A stretch of 64,000 bases of DNA from a candidate division KSB1 bacterium (GTDB taxonomy: Bacteria > Zhuqueibacterota > Zhuqueibacteria > Zhuqueibacterales > Zhuqueibacteraceae), in the NCBI GenBank assembly GCA_034506255.1, contig JAPDPX010000012.1:80898-144897 (forward strand), written 5' to 3'. A program made the translations under genes and the position numbers. Below, one piece after another: positions 45,383 through 54,187 of this stretch. The notes under the pieces were generated by a model, which was not told the DNA's origin, did no database searches, and worked only from the letters and a program-made list of their open reading frames with translations. Each line of letters opens with the position of its first letter. The stretch's first letter is position 1.

Positions 45383-46375
45383 ATGCGCAAGAGTCCCCGT
45401 GTGCTGATCCCGGCGGCTGCCGCGCTCCTGTTGTTCTCCTGCCGCGAGGCGGGCCGGGAAAAAATCACCCTGGCGGTGATTCCCAAGGGCACGACACACA
45501 GCTTCTGGCAATCGGTGCATGCCGGCGCCATCAAAGCCGGTCGCGAGCTGGGGGTGGACATCGTGTGGGTCGGCCCGGAGCGCGAAGATGCGCGGCAGCA
45601 GCAAATCAGCATTGTTGACAATCAGGTCATCAATCAAGTCAGCGGCATCATTCTCGCGCCGCTGGATGACGTGGCGCTGCGCCGTCCCGCGAAGGCGGCG
45701 GCGGACAAAAACATCCCGGTGCTGATTTTTGATTCGGATTTGCAGGATTCCGACGACTTCACCGTGAGTTTCGTGGCCACCGACAACGATGCCGGCGGCC
45801 AGCTTGCCGGAAAAAATCTCGGCGAGATGCTGGGAGGCCGGGGTAAAGTCATCATGCTGCGCTATGCCGAGGGCTCGGCGAGCACCGAAAAGCGCGAGGC
45901 GGGTTTTCTTGCCGCCCTTGCCGCCTTTCCCGGGATCACCGTGGTGAGCGCGGATCAGTATGCCGGGCCCACCGCCACCACCGGCCAACAAGCGAGCGAG
46001 AATCTCATCCTGCGCTTCAAAGATGCGCAGGGCAGACTCACCGTGGACGGCATCTTCACGCCGAACGAGACCTCCACCTTCGGGATGTTACAGGCGCTGC
46101 GCCGCAATCGTTTGAGCGGCACGGTGCGTTTCATCGGCTTCGATGCCAGTGCCCCGCTGGTGGAAGCCCTGGCCAACGGCGAGATCGACGGCCTGGTGGT
46201 GCAGAATCCCTTCCAGATGGGTTATCTCAGTGTCAAAACCATGGTCGATCATCTCAACGGCCGGCCGGTGGAGAAGCGCATCGACACCGGCGTCGCCTTC
46301 GTCAACCGCGCGAACATGAACGAGCCGGCGATGCAGCAACTGCTCCAACCGGATTTGAGCCCATGGCTGAACTAG
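45383..46375 (+). CDS. Sugar ABC transporter substrate-binding lipoprotein
   Basis: A 330-aa periplasmic binding protein of the ribose/rhamnose type (Peripla_BP_4). The lipoprotein signal ends LLLFSC (Cys near residue 20). The body starts KITLAVIPKGTTHSFWQSVH and shows GIILAPLDD, NDAGGQLAGKNL and IDGLVVQNPFQMGYLSV, standard for the family. AGGAGG lies seven bases before ATG 45383, which decides against the longer open frame from 45308. The gene overlaps the ATPase gene by 13 bp. The ligand is probably a hexose, pentose or deoxyhexose related to the upstream kinase. Confidence 0.93.
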   Translation: MRKSPRVLIPAAAALLLFSCREAGREKITLAVIPKGTTHSFWQSVHAGAIKAGRELGVDIVWVGPEREDARQQQISIVDNQVINQVSGIILAPLDDVALRRPAKAAADKNIPVLIFDSDLQDSDDFTVSFVATDNDAGGQLAGKNLGEMLGGRGKVIMLRYAEGSASTEKREAGFLAALAAFPGITVVSADQYAGPTATTGQQASENLILRFKDAQGRLTVDGIFTPNETSTFGMLQALRRNRLSGTVRFIGFDASAPLVEALANGEIDGLVVQNPFQMGYLSVKTMVDHLNGRPVEKRIDTGVAFVNRANMNEPAMQQLLQPDLSPWLN

Positions 46376-47901
46376 CTCCAGCCGCCGCACCGGCCGGCAC
46401 TGGATGGCTGGAGATGCGCGGCATTCACAAACGTTTCGGCGCCACCGTGGCCCTGGCGCAGGTGGATTTCGAGGTGCGTGCCGGGGAAGTGCACGCGCTG
46501 GTGGGCGAAAACGGCGCCGGCAAGAGCACGCTGATGAAAATACTCTCCGGCGCGCTACAGCCCGAAGCCGGCAGCATGTGGCTCGCCGGCCGGCCGTATC
46601 ACCCACGCAGCCCGCTGCAGGCACGCCAGCATGGCGTGGGCATGATCTATCAGGAACTCTCTCTCGCGCCGCATCTCACGGTCGCGGAAAACATCCTGCT
46701 GGGCATGGAGCCGGCCAGGTTCGGCTTCATCAAACGGCGTGAAGTGCAGCAGCGCGCACTGGCCGCATTGCAGCATTTCGACCATCCGGAAATCAAACCC
46801 GGAGTGCGGGTGCGCGAGCTCCCGCCCGGCGCCCGGCAACTCGTCGAAATCGCGCGCGCGCTGGCAATGGGCTGCACCGTGCTCGTCTTCGATGAGCCCA
46901 CCAGCAGTCTCTCCCGCAGTGACATTCAAAGCCTGTTTCGCGTCATTCGTGACCTGCGGCGCAGGGGCCTCGCCATCGTCTACATCTCCCATTTTCTCGA
47001 AGAAGTCGGCGAGATTGCCGACCGCCTGACAGTGCTGCGCGACGGCCGGGTGGCCGGCACACGTCCGACTGCCGAAGTGACCCCGGCTGAGATCGTTGCC
47101 CTGATGGTGGGACGCACCGTGCAGGAATTGTATCCCCGCTCGCCGCGCCAGCGCGGAGAACCGGTTGTGGAAATCAGACAGCTCAGCGGCATGCAAAAGC
47201 CGGCCGACGTCAGCCTCACCCTCTATCGCGGCGAAGTGCTGGGCATCTGCGGGCTGGTGGGCGCGGGCCGCACGGAATTGCTGCGCGCCCTGTTCGGCCT
47301 GGACCCCATCCGTCGCGGCGAGATCAAAATCGGGGTTTATGCGGGTCCGGCTTCGCCGCTCAAACGCTGGCAGCAGGGCGTGGGGCTGCTCAGCGAGGAC
47401 CGCAAAGAAGAAGGCCTCGCCCTCAACCTGTCGCTGGCCGACAACCTCACCCTCTCCAAACTCACGGGGCTGGGTCCGCTGGGACTGATTCTGCCCCGGC
47501 ACCAGGCGGCTGTTGCGAACCACTGGATCGCGGAGATGGACATCCACTGCCGCGATGCCCGGCAGCGCGTCGCGGATCTCTCCGGCGGCAACCAGCAGAA
47601 AGTGGCGCTCGGCCGCCTGCTGCACCATGAGGTTGATATTTTACTGCTGGATGAACCCACGCGTGGCATCGACGTGGCCGCCAAGGCCAAAATCTATGAA
47701 GTCGTCGACCGCCTGGTGGCAGCCCGCCATCCCAAACCCCGGGCGGTGTTGATGGTGAGCAGCTACCTGCCGGAGCTGCTCGGCATTTGCGACCGCATTG
47801 CCGTGATGGTGCGCGGCAAACTCGGCGCGCCGCGCCCGGCCGCGGAACTCGACGAACACCAGTTGATGCTGGCCGCCACCGGCCAGGCAGACTCGAACTG
47901 A
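46363..47901 (+). CDS. Sugar ABC transporter ATP-binding protein (two ATPase domains)
   Basis: A 512-aa tandem ATPase of the RbsA/MglA type. The first domain has Walker A GENGAGKST (about 48-56), a degenerate signature (RELPPGARQLVEIARAL in place of LSxGxQQ) and Walker B VLVFDEP. The second has GLVGAGRTELLRALFG in place of Walker A, the signature LSGGNQQKVALGR and Walker B ILLLDEPTRGID. Asymmetric sites are normal for the family. The start lies within the end of the binding-protein gene, so translation is coupled. Confidence 0.96.
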   Translation: MAELAPAAAPAGTGWLEMRGIHKRFGATVALAQVDFEVRAGEVHALVGENGAGKSTLMKILSGALQPEAGSMWLAGRPYHPRSPLQARQHGVGMIYQELSLAPHLTVAENILLGMEPARFGFIKRREVQQRALAALQHFDHPEIKPGVRVRELPPGARQLVEIARALAMGCTVLVFDEPTSSLSRSDIQSLFRVIRDLRRRGLAIVYISHFLEEVGEIADRLTVLRDGRVAGTRPTAEVTPAEIVALMVGRTVQELYPRSPRQRGEPVVEIRQLSGMQKPADVSLTLYRGEVLGICGLVGAGRTELLRALFGLDPIRRGEIKIGVYAGPASPLKRWQQGVGLLSEDRKEEGLALNLSLADNLTLSKLTGLGPLGLILPRHQAAVANHWIAEMDIHCRDARQRVADLSGGNQQKVALGRLLHHEVDILLLDEPTRGIDVAAKAKIYEVVDRLVAARHPKPRAVLMVSSYLPELLGICDRIAVMVRGKLGAPRPAAELDEHQLMLAATGQADSN

Positions 47902-47912
47902 GGAAAGCCACT

Positions 47913-48902
47913 GTGCAGGCTAGCAAGACAGAAATGCCCGCCGCCGCAACGGGCCGCTGGCAGTTCCTCAACACATTCGGCCCGCTGCTGGCGCTGCTGT
48001 TGGTGTATGCTTTTTTTGCCCTGTTGAATGACAGGATCACCAGCTTGAGTGCGCTGGAAACCATGGTGCAGCAAACCGTGATCGTGGGTGTAGCCGCGAT
48101 CGGCATGACGCTGGTGATCATCTCCGGCGGCATCGATCTCTCCAGCGGCTCGCTCATCGCATTCAGCTCGGTGGTGATCGCGCAGGCGATGGTCGCCCAC
48201 GGCCTGAGTCCGGGGGTGGCTGCGCTTGCCGGCATTGCCGCCGCCACCCTGTGCGGCTGGTGCAACGGCTTTTTGATCACCCGGCTCAAGCTGGTGCCGT
48301 TCATCGTCACGCTCGGCACGCTGCTCATCGTGCGCGGCCTGGCCAAGGGCATTGCCAACAGCATGCAGATCAACGCCGGGCAAAGCTGGCTGAGCAATCT
48401 GTTGGCGGTGCTGCCGCCCGAGCGCAAATGGCAGCTCGTGCCGCCCGGCGCCTGGTTCATGATCGTCCTGGCGCTTGTCGCCGCCGCGTTGCTGCGCTAC
48501 ACCAGGCTCGGCCGCCACATTTTTGCCATCGGCTCGAATGAACGCACGGCGCAACTGTGCGGCATAGCCGTCGCTCGCGTCAAAGTGATCGTTTACGCCA
48601 TTGCCGGTGCCTGCGCGGGTCTGTCCGGCCTGATGCTGCTGTCATATCAGGAGCAGGGGGATCCCACCGCCGCCGTGGGGTTGGAGCTGGACATCATCGC
48701 GGCGGTGGTAATCGGCGGCGGCAGCCTCTCCGGCGGCGAAGGCGCGATTGCCGGCAGTTTGATCGGCGCGATCATCATGACCATCATTCGCACCGGCTGC
48801 CAGTTGAACGGCTGGGCGCCGTGGATTACGCAGGCGGTCACCGGCTGCGTGATCGTGATTGCGGTGGCGGTGGATCGCCTGCGCCACCGCGCGGCGAATT
48901 GA
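47913..48902 (+). CDS. Sugar ABC transporter permease
   Basis: A 329-aa inner-membrane permease of the RbsC family with about nine helices. Family motifs are GIDLSSGSLIAFSSVV, FIVTLGTLLIVRGLA, AIGSNERTAQLCGIAV and GGGSLSGGEGAIAGSLIGA. GTG 47913 is preferred because GAGG lies nine bases upstream; ATG 47934 is an alternative with no site. The frame runs back into the ATPase gene, which is chance. The gene starts 11 bp after the ATPase stop and ends the importer operon. Confidence 0.93.
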   Translation: MQASKTEMPAAATGRWQFLNTFGPLLALLLVYAFFALLNDRITSLSALETMVQQTVIVGVAAIGMTLVIISGGIDLSSGSLIAFSSVVIAQAMVAHGLSPGVAALAGIAAATLCGWCNGFLITRLKLVPFIVTLGTLLIVRGLAKGIANSMQINAGQSWLSNLLAVLPPERKWQLVPPGAWFMIVLALVAAALLRYTRLGRHIFAIGSNERTAQLCGIAVARVKVIVYAIAGACAGLSGLMLLSYQEQGDPTAAVGLELDIIAAVVIGGGSLSGGEGAIAGSLIGAIIMTIIRTGCQLNGWAPWITQAVTGCVIVIAVAVDRLRHRAAN

Positions 48903-49098
48903 GGCTTGGTTGTGGGCACTGCCCGCCACGCCCGCGAGGAATAGCCCCGCAGGACAAATGCAGAAACAGGGGCAACGCGCGGATGATCCCCAGCCGCGAT
49001 TTTCTCTCACGAAAATAAAAATCCCGCGAAAATGGCTTTTTTCCGCGGGATGTCGCTTTCGTGGAACATTCACTTTCCCACCGCAGCGATTTTTCTCC

Positions 49099-49459
49099 CA
49101 CCTGCATTTTGCACCCCGGATTGATCTCCTCCGCGAGAAACACCGCTTTGATCGCGACGGCCAACCACTCAGGGAATGGTGCATAAAAATTTTGCAGGCA
49201 AACGTGCGGCCAACTCCGGCGGGAGTGAACTGTGTTTAGCAAAACCGTGTCTCGCATTTCCCCAAACGCCGTCAGGAGTGACCTGTTTGGCCCTCCTCAA
49301 AAAAACCGCGTCACATTATGAGAAATTCTACAGGCCACTCCTGAAGGAGTTTGAAGACACACAAGATTCCCATGCCTACAAACAGTTCTCTCCTCACGGA
49401 GTTTTGTGAACCCGTCCTTTCTTCCGCGGAACAGCAGACCAGCATGCAAAATTCAGGTG
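49099..49459. mobile_element. MITE-like element (361 bp)
   Basis: CACCTGCATTTTGC (49099-49112) and GCAAAATTCAGGTG (49446-49459) form 14-bp inverted ends with one mismatch. It contains GGTGCATAAAAATTTTGCAGGC and four ACTCC/GGAGT or related units. It encodes no transposase. About 200 bp after the ABC operon. Confidence 0.8.
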
Positions 49460-49639
49460 ACAACACCGATGCGGTTGTTTTTGTGTTTTGCTCTCTGCCT
49501 CTGTGGCAATTCATCTCTGCGAATGCTCTCTGTTTTTTTGCCACTTGCCTTTTGCCCCCTGCTCGGTTTCAATGCACTTCGTGCTTTGGGGTACTTCTCA
49601 ACCGCGGTCAATTTCCGCCACCTTAAACAAATGTTTTTT

Positions 49640-50380
49640 AAAAACCATTTTCAGGCCGTTCGCAGACCTACATTCTTGACCATGGTTTATTTTTTTAGGA
49701 GACATAGAAAACTCATACAACTAAAAGTTTTTATAGAGTAAGTTAAAGTTATCATGTAACAATATGATTTTATAAGATCCGCAAAAATCAAATGTTACAG
49801 AAATGCCACAATGAGACTTGCGTGACGATAAAATAACTCATTTATTTTTGTTTATAATAAACTTGATTCCGTATGGCCTGCTCTCATTTCACGAAAAATC
49901 ACCGTACATTAAAACAGGCTTGGCCGTGATGATTTTATATATTGTAATTAATAATATTATACTGTGATGTTTTTGATGTGACGTTTTGAAAAATGTCAGG
50001 AAGTAAACCGATGGACACGTTTACTATCATTCATATTATCAAATCTATAAATCAACATGCCACGCAAACCTACCCTTCATTTTTGTCAGCGGTTTTTTAA
50101 CTGATTCACAGATGGTTTTTCAAATATATTAAGTATTTTTAAATCAATAAAATATATGACATCGTATTCTTGTTCATTTTTTAAAGTGAACAAAAAAATG
50201 GGCTGTTTTTCAGACCTGTACTTTTGACACAGGTACAAATGGCAAGGGGCAGAGGGCAATTTTGAAACGACATATGGCAAATGAAAATAGTCGTTAAAAA
50301 TGCGCGATAATAAAGCAATCTTTTGTTGAAAATGCAAGGGTTTAGATGAGCTTCTTGATTTTATTTTTTTGAGGCAGACA
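49640..50380. other. AT-rich island without a supported gene
   Basis: About 740 bp are strikingly AT-rich against a GC-rich background, with stretches such as ATTTTATATATTGTAATTAA. An 83-codon minus-strand ORF (50086-50337) starting MHFQQKIALLSR has AT-rich codons and no family resemblance. It also runs through a CTGCCCCTTGCC filler phrase found elsewhere between genes. I treat it as unlikely. The island lies just downstream of the CRISPR-linked block and could be acquired DNA. Confidence 0.6.
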
Positions 50381-50580
50381 CATGTGCACGGCGAGGGCGG
50401 GTTAGGGCCAGGAGATCAGCGAGGGCGGAGTGGAAAGTACGGATTGTGGTGGCGTGTGTGAGGTATCTGCGTTGCCGTGGCGCCAGACAAAAGCGGCGAA
50501 GCAATCTCGGGCTGGGAGGCGAGATTGCTTCGCACAACTGCTGCGCTCAACCAGGTTGAGCCGCCAGCATCCCGGAATGG

Positions 50581-50877
50581 TTACGGCAGCAGCGGCCGCA
50601 GGATGATGGCGGTCAAGATGATCACGACTGCCGAAGCCAGCCACAAGCGCGGCAGGGTGAGCAGCTTGCTGCCGCTTGCGTCATCATGATGCAGGTTGTT
50701 GAGCTGCAGCGGCGGTACGGTGTGGGGCATGGCGTCTTCGCCGCCGAACGGTTGGGAGAGGGCGTCTTGCAAGAGCCTCGCCAACCGGGTGATTTGGCGC
50801 TTGCGTTGCGGCCAGTCGACCAGAAGCGCGAGGACGACGGCGGCAACAGCAAGCAGGACATGGATGGTACGGCGCAT
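50581..50877 (-). CDS. Small two-helix membrane protein, unknown function
   Basis: A 98-aa protein with one hydrophobic helix at about 5-20 (IHVLLAVAAVVLALLVDW) and another at about 77-96 (LWLASAVVIILTAIILRPLL), joined by a polar loop of about 55 residues. No family recognised. It follows the next membrane-protein gene by 170 bp on the same strand, at the end of the cas-gene block. Relation to CRISPR is unproven. Confidence 0.6.
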   Translation of the reverse strand: MRRTIHVLLAVAAVVLALLVDWPQRKRQITRLARLLQDALSQPFGGEDAMPHTVPPLQLNNLHHDDASGSKLLTLPRLWLASAVVIILTAIILRPLLP

Positions 50878-50917
50878 AGGGCCTCCTTTGTTGGTTGTTG
50901 GTTATAGGTTGTTAAAA

Positions 50918-50975
50918 GTCGGCTTCGACAGGCTCAGCCAACGGGCGCTGTCTGAGCTTGTCGAAGGCAGCTTGT
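50918..50975. repeat. Palindromic GCTTCGACAGGCTCAG-type repeat
   Basis: GGCTTCGACAGGCTCAGCC and CTGAGCTTGTCGAAGGC face each other across about 12 bases. Single arms recur at 51631-51649 and 53098-53115. This is a widespread class of intergenic repeat. Confidence 0.7.
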
Positions 50976-51047
50976 CTTGGTGCGAATGGTTAATGGTGAA
51001 TGATTAATTGTGAATTGTGAATTGTGAATGAATAATGAAACGAGCCT

Positions 51048-51557
51048 TCAATACATCCCCTGCGGATCCTTGGCGCGCCAGTCGGTTTCGGGGTTTTGCT
51101 CGGGCGCCGGCGGTTTTGTTTCAGGCGGCGATTCCGGCGGCGGCAAACAGGCACGCAGATAGGGCCGGAGAAAGAAGCGCAGGGTCTCGGCCCAGAGGTC
51201 GCCGATGACGAGTCCGGCAATGGCAGGCGCGAGGCCGGCCTGGAGCCGGGCGTGCAGTTGTTGAGACAGCCCGGCATCGCAGGCAGCTTGCGCCCAACGG
51301 CCCAGCGCGGGCAGAATGTCAAAGAACGCCAGGCAGGCGCCAAGCATGCCGCCAATGAGGGCGAGACTGCCGAACATTTCGACGGCATCGTGCAGGCGCT
51401 GCAGGAAGCGGTGCTCGCGCGCGGTGAAGGCGCGCGTGAGGCCGCGGCTGCGCGCGAACAGGAGAAAGCCGGTGGTGGCGGCCATGAACAGGGCGGCAAA
51501 GAGCATGAAAGGCCACACGGGGCCGAGGGCAGCGCGGGTGAAATAGGTTTGGAGCAT
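51048..51557 (-). CDS. Three-helix membrane protein, possibly MotA/TolQ/ExbB-like
   Basis: A 169-aa protein with hydrophobic helices at about 12-33, 62-82 and 105-120 and a Pro-rich C-terminal tail (PPPESPPETKPPAPEQNPET). The segments GGMLGACLAFFDIL and LQAGLAPAIAGLVIGDLW resemble the pore helices of MotA/TolQ/ExbB proton-channel subunits (GLLGTVxG..., ALxTTxxGLxxAI), but it is shorter. AGGA precedes ATG 51557 by seven bases; the long frame upstream runs through a heptamer repeat. It follows cas2 by about 150 bp on the same strand. A membrane partner of the CRISPR module is possible but not shown. Confidence 0.6.
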   Translation of the reverse strand: MLQTYFTRAALGPVWPFMLFAALFMAATTGFLLFARSRGLTRAFTAREHRFLQRLHDAVEMFGSLALIGGMLGACLAFFDILPALGRWAQAACDAGLSQQLHARLQAGLAPAIAGLVIGDLWAETLRFFLRPYLRACLPPPESPPETKPPAPEQNPETDWRAKDPQGMY

Positions 51558-51566
51558 GGTGGTTCC

Positions 51567-51625
51567 TCGTTGTTGGTTGTTGGTTGTTGGTTGTTGGGCG
51601 TTGGGCGTTGGTCGTTGGTTGCTGG
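51567..51625. repeat. Heptamer repeat (TTGTTGG)n
   Basis: About eight units of the type TTGTTGG/GCGTTGG in the spacer between cas2 and the TolQ-like gene. Similar 7-base repeats lie at 51986-52014, 53041-53085 and 53238-53284, all in spacers of the cas block. Confidence 0.8.
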
Positions 51626-51703
51626 TCGGTGCCTGAGCTTGTCGAAGGCGAATTTGGTGAATGATTAATGGCAAAGGGTTAATTGCTAATGGTTTAATGA
51701 AAA

Positions 51704-51985
51704 TTATGCGAACACGACGGGCGCATCCTGGCGGGCGATGGTGTCGGTGGCTTTGATGCGCTGGCGGCAGCTTTCACAGAGCTGGTAGTAGCGAATACGG
51801 TCGCCTTGTTTGGGTTTGATGTAAGGCTGCACGGCTTTTTGCATTTCTTTGAATTGCTCGGGCGTGAGCAGGCATTCGAACACCGAGTATTGCACCGCCA
51901 GGCCGAATTTTTTGAGCCGCTTGTGCAACCGGGCGCGGCGGCGGTCATCACTGATGTCGTAAGCGGCGACGATAAAGGTTTTCAT
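51704..51985 (-). CDS. cas2: CRISPR-associated protein Cas2
   Basis: A 93-aa protein of normal Cas2 length. It starts MKTFIVAAYDISDDRRRARL, with the conserved Asp (D10) ending the first beta strand, and has the SVFECLLT strand that forms the dimer edge. Cas2 dimers hold two Cas1 dimers to integrate new spacers. It follows cas1 after a 73-bp heptamer-rich spacer on the same strand. Confidence 0.95.
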   Translation of the reverse strand: MKTFIVAAYDISDDRRRARLHKRLKKFGLAVQYSVFECLLTPEQFKEMQKAVQPYIKPKQGDRIRYYQLCESCRQRIKATDTIARQDAPVVFA

Positions 51986-52058
51986 GCTGGTTGCTGGTTG
52001 CTGGTCGTTGGTTGTTTGCCCCTTGCCCCTTGCCCCCTGCGCCCTGCCCCTTGCCTGC

Positions 52059-53042
52059 TCAGGCTTTCACCGCCACATATTCTTTCTGCTTGCCGAGCAG
52101 GACGCCAATGAGCTGGCGCACCTGGCCTTCCAGGCCGCCGACCGGGTCGCCGGAATCGTGCACGGCGAACCAGGTTTGCGATTGTTGCAGGCGTTGCTCG
52201 AATGCTTTGATAAATTTCTGCAATGCGGGCCTGGCCATGCGGCAGGCGCCGCCGTGTTTATGAAAATTATCCACCGTGATTTGCTGAAGGTTGATCATGT
52301 TCAGGACCACGGTATCGACCAGGGGCGCGCGCCACTCTTCGATCATATCCGAGGCGAGTGCCGCATGGCCGTGTTTGCGCTCGTGGAAGAATCCCAAATA
52401 GGGATCGAGTCCGTGCATGTGCAGGAGTCCGGACATGCGCGAGTACAACAGGGTGTAACCCAGGCTGAGCATGGCATTGACGGGATCGGGCGGCGGATGC
52501 GGCTGGCGGCTGGGGAAATGCCAGTGCCGGGGCAGAATTTTTCGCAGCAATTGAAAATGTGCGGCGCTGGCTGCGCCTTCGAAGCCGAGCAGGCTCTCGA
52601 GGCTCGGCGCATTCTCCATATTTTTCAGTATCTTGCGCAAGGTGTTCAATTCGGCTTCTGCACCGGCTGGGCGGCGTGAAGAACGCCACAGCGCGATCAT
52701 GTTTTGCAGTTTGCCCTGGATGAATGTTTTTGCCAGAGCGAGGCGAAAGGCAGGGTCGAAGAACTTTTGGAATTGCGCCAGGCGTTGCTCGACGGATTTG
52801 CCTTCGCCGCGTGAGAAACGACCGTAATATGTGCCGTTGGGCGAGAGGTAGACGATGTCGATTCCGCGCTCCATCAGAAAGCGCACCGACGGCAGGGTGA
52901 TGTTGGCGGGCGTCATGAGCACAACGCGCTCAAGATGCAAAGCCGGCATTTCCTGCACCACTTTGCCGTTGCGCCGCACTTGCAGGCGCTCGCTGACGAC
53001 GCCGAGTGTGGCGCCGTATTCGTTGATGTAGAGGGAGGACAT
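52059..53042 (-). CDS. cas1: CRISPR-associated integrase Cas1
   Basis: A 327-aa Cas1. The N-terminal beta domain starts SSLYINEYGATLGVVSERLQ. The catalytic residues are recognisable as E155 (LLGFEGAAS), H220 (GLDPYLGFFHE) and D232 (LASDMIEEWRAPLVD). It integrates spacers into a CRISPR array with Cas2. The frame is open upstream to 53201, but 53042 gives the family N-terminus; there is no strong ribosome-binding site. It is not fused to the reverse transcriptase, which is encoded separately 240 bp upstream. No array is in the window. Confidence 0.96.
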   Translation of the reverse strand: MSSLYINEYGATLGVVSERLQVRRNGKVVQEMPALHLERVVLMTPANITLPSVRFLMERGIDIVYLSPNGTYYGRFSRGEGKSVEQRLAQFQKFFDPAFRLALAKTFIQGKLQNMIALWRSSRRPAGAEAELNTLRKILKNMENAPSLESLLGFEGAASAAHFQLLRKILPRHWHFPSRQPHPPPDPVNAMLSLGYTLLYSRMSGLLHMHGLDPYLGFFHERKHGHAALASDMIEEWRAPLVDTVVLNMINLQQITVDNFHKHGGACRMARPALQKFIKAFEQRLQQSQTWFAVHDSGDPVGGLEGQVRQLIGVLLGKQKEYVAVKA

Positions 53043-53237
53043 GGTTGTCTGCTGGTTATTGGTTGCTGGATTCTGGTTTCTGGTTGCTTCGCTGCCTGCG
53101 CTTGTCGAAGGCAGCTCGACGTTGTTCAGCCACGGTTTGACCGCGGCGTTTTTACAAAAGATGCCACGACAGGCCGTGACAGAACTGGCCGGGTCGCTCA
53201 TCGCGGCCCGGGCCTGTCGAGGGCAGCGTTAGTCGAT

Positions 53238-53284
53238 GGTTGTTAATGGTTAATGGTTAATGGTTAATGGTTAATGGCTAATCG
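53238..53284. repeat. Heptamer repeat (TTAATGG)n
   Basis: Six near-perfect 7-base units directly after the reverse-transcriptase stop codon, between it and cas1. Confidence 0.85.
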
Positions 53285-54187
53285 CTAACGGCCAAAGCGA
53301 TTCCGTGAGGTCTTCTCCCGCGCGCGCCATTTTTTCCACATCAACCACTCTCCCAAATAAGAAAAACCCTGAACCACGTGGTGCAGCCTGGTTTTCTCGC
53401 GATTGATGGGCAGATGCATTTTCTCCAGAACACGGGCAGCAACCTCCAGCGCTTCTTCGGCTTCCGGCCGCGTGGCGGAGAAGATCGCGATGTCATCGCC
53501 GTAGCGCACGAAACGCAAGTCGCGGCGCCGCATTTCCTGGTCGAAGATATCGAGATAAATGTTGGCGAGCAGCGGCGAGAGCGGGCTGCCCTGCAACACC
53601 CCTTGTTTCGGTTTGCTCACCTGGCGCAAGCCGCTGCGCGATTGTGTGATGACTTCCACGGCGAGAAATTTCTTGAGCAGCTTGCGCACGGCGGAATCTT
53701 TGACACGGCGGTAAACGCAGCGCAACAGCGGGCGATGCGGCACATTGCCAAAACAATCACTCAAATCGATTTTGATCACCCAGAAGCGGCCGTCGCGGGC
53801 ATAGTCGCGCGCCTGGGCCAGCGCGGATTGCACCGAGCGACCGGTGCGGTAAGCATGGCTGCAATCGTCGAAATAGGGCTCGAAAACCGGGATCAACACC
53901 TGCACCAGCGCGCGCATGACGATGCGATCGAGAAAAATTGGAATGCCCAACGGCCGCGGCGGGCCGACTTCGCGCTTCATAAAGATGCGCTTGACCGGCT
54001 GGGGCCGGTATTTGAAGCGCCGCAGCTCGTCCTGCAATTTTTTGAGCAGGATGAAGGAACGCGCTTCGAACATCGCGGCGGTCATGCCATCGAGTCCGGG
54101 CGCCTCGCTTTGGCGGCGCACGGCGCGCCAGGCGCGCTGCAGGTTCTCGTCGGAACAAAGTTGGGAGTAAAGGGGATGAAAAAACAT
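53285..54187 (-). CDS. CRISPR-associated reverse transcriptase, stand-alone
   Basis: A 300-aa RT-fold protein. Motifs: HAYRTGRSVQSAL, catalytic Asp D141 in VIKIDLSDCFGNVPH, QGVLQGSPLSPLLANIYLD (198-213) and RYGDDIAIF with YGDD at 229-232. It has the group II-derived fingers and palm but no maturase domain and no intron RNA around it, unlike the enzyme at 25170. Beside cas1, cas2 and cas6 it fits the CRISPR-linked RT clade, which allows spacers to be taken from RNA. In most known cases it is fused to Cas1 or Cas6; here it is separate. The final residues (EKTSRNRFGR) are short and basic. Confidence 0.9.
   Translation of the reverse strand: MFFHPLYSQLCSDENLQRAWRAVRRQSEAPGLDGMTAAMFEARSFILLKKLQDELRRFKYRPQPVKRIFMKREVGPPRPLGIPIFLDRIVMRALVQVLIPVFEPYFDDCSHAYRTGRSVQSALAQARDYARDGRFWVIKIDLSDCFGNVPHRPLLRCVYRRVKDSAVRKLLKKFLAVEVITQSRSGLRQVSKPKQGVLQGSPLSPLLANIYLDIFDQEMRRRDLRFVRYGDDIAIFSATRPEAEEALEVAARVLEKMHLPINREKTRLHHVVQGFSYLGEWLMWKKWRAREKTSRNRFGR

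Larger units (their letters stand above)
48903..50580. other. Gap between ABC operon and membrane-protein genes
   Basis: It comprises about 200 bp of non-coding GC-rich DNA, the 361-bp MITE-like element, the AT-rich island and a 200-bp GC-rich end. No CRISPR array is present. Confidence 0.55.

Noticed and set aside
46555..47628. 357-codon minus-strand frame opposite the ABC ATPase
   Set aside because: Antisense shadow of a gene with complete Walker motifs.
50086..50337. 83-codon ORF in the AT-rich island
   Set aside because: Stop-poor by chance, passes through a filler phrase (CTGCCCCTTGCC), no motif.
53228..53290. Possible CRISPR array
   Set aside because: Units are 7 bases without spacers; simple tandem repeat, not repeat-spacer structure.
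53285..54187. Second group II intron
   Set aside because: No domain V/VI or GTGCG end around the RT, and the protein lacks a maturase domain; the cas context fits a CRISPR RT.
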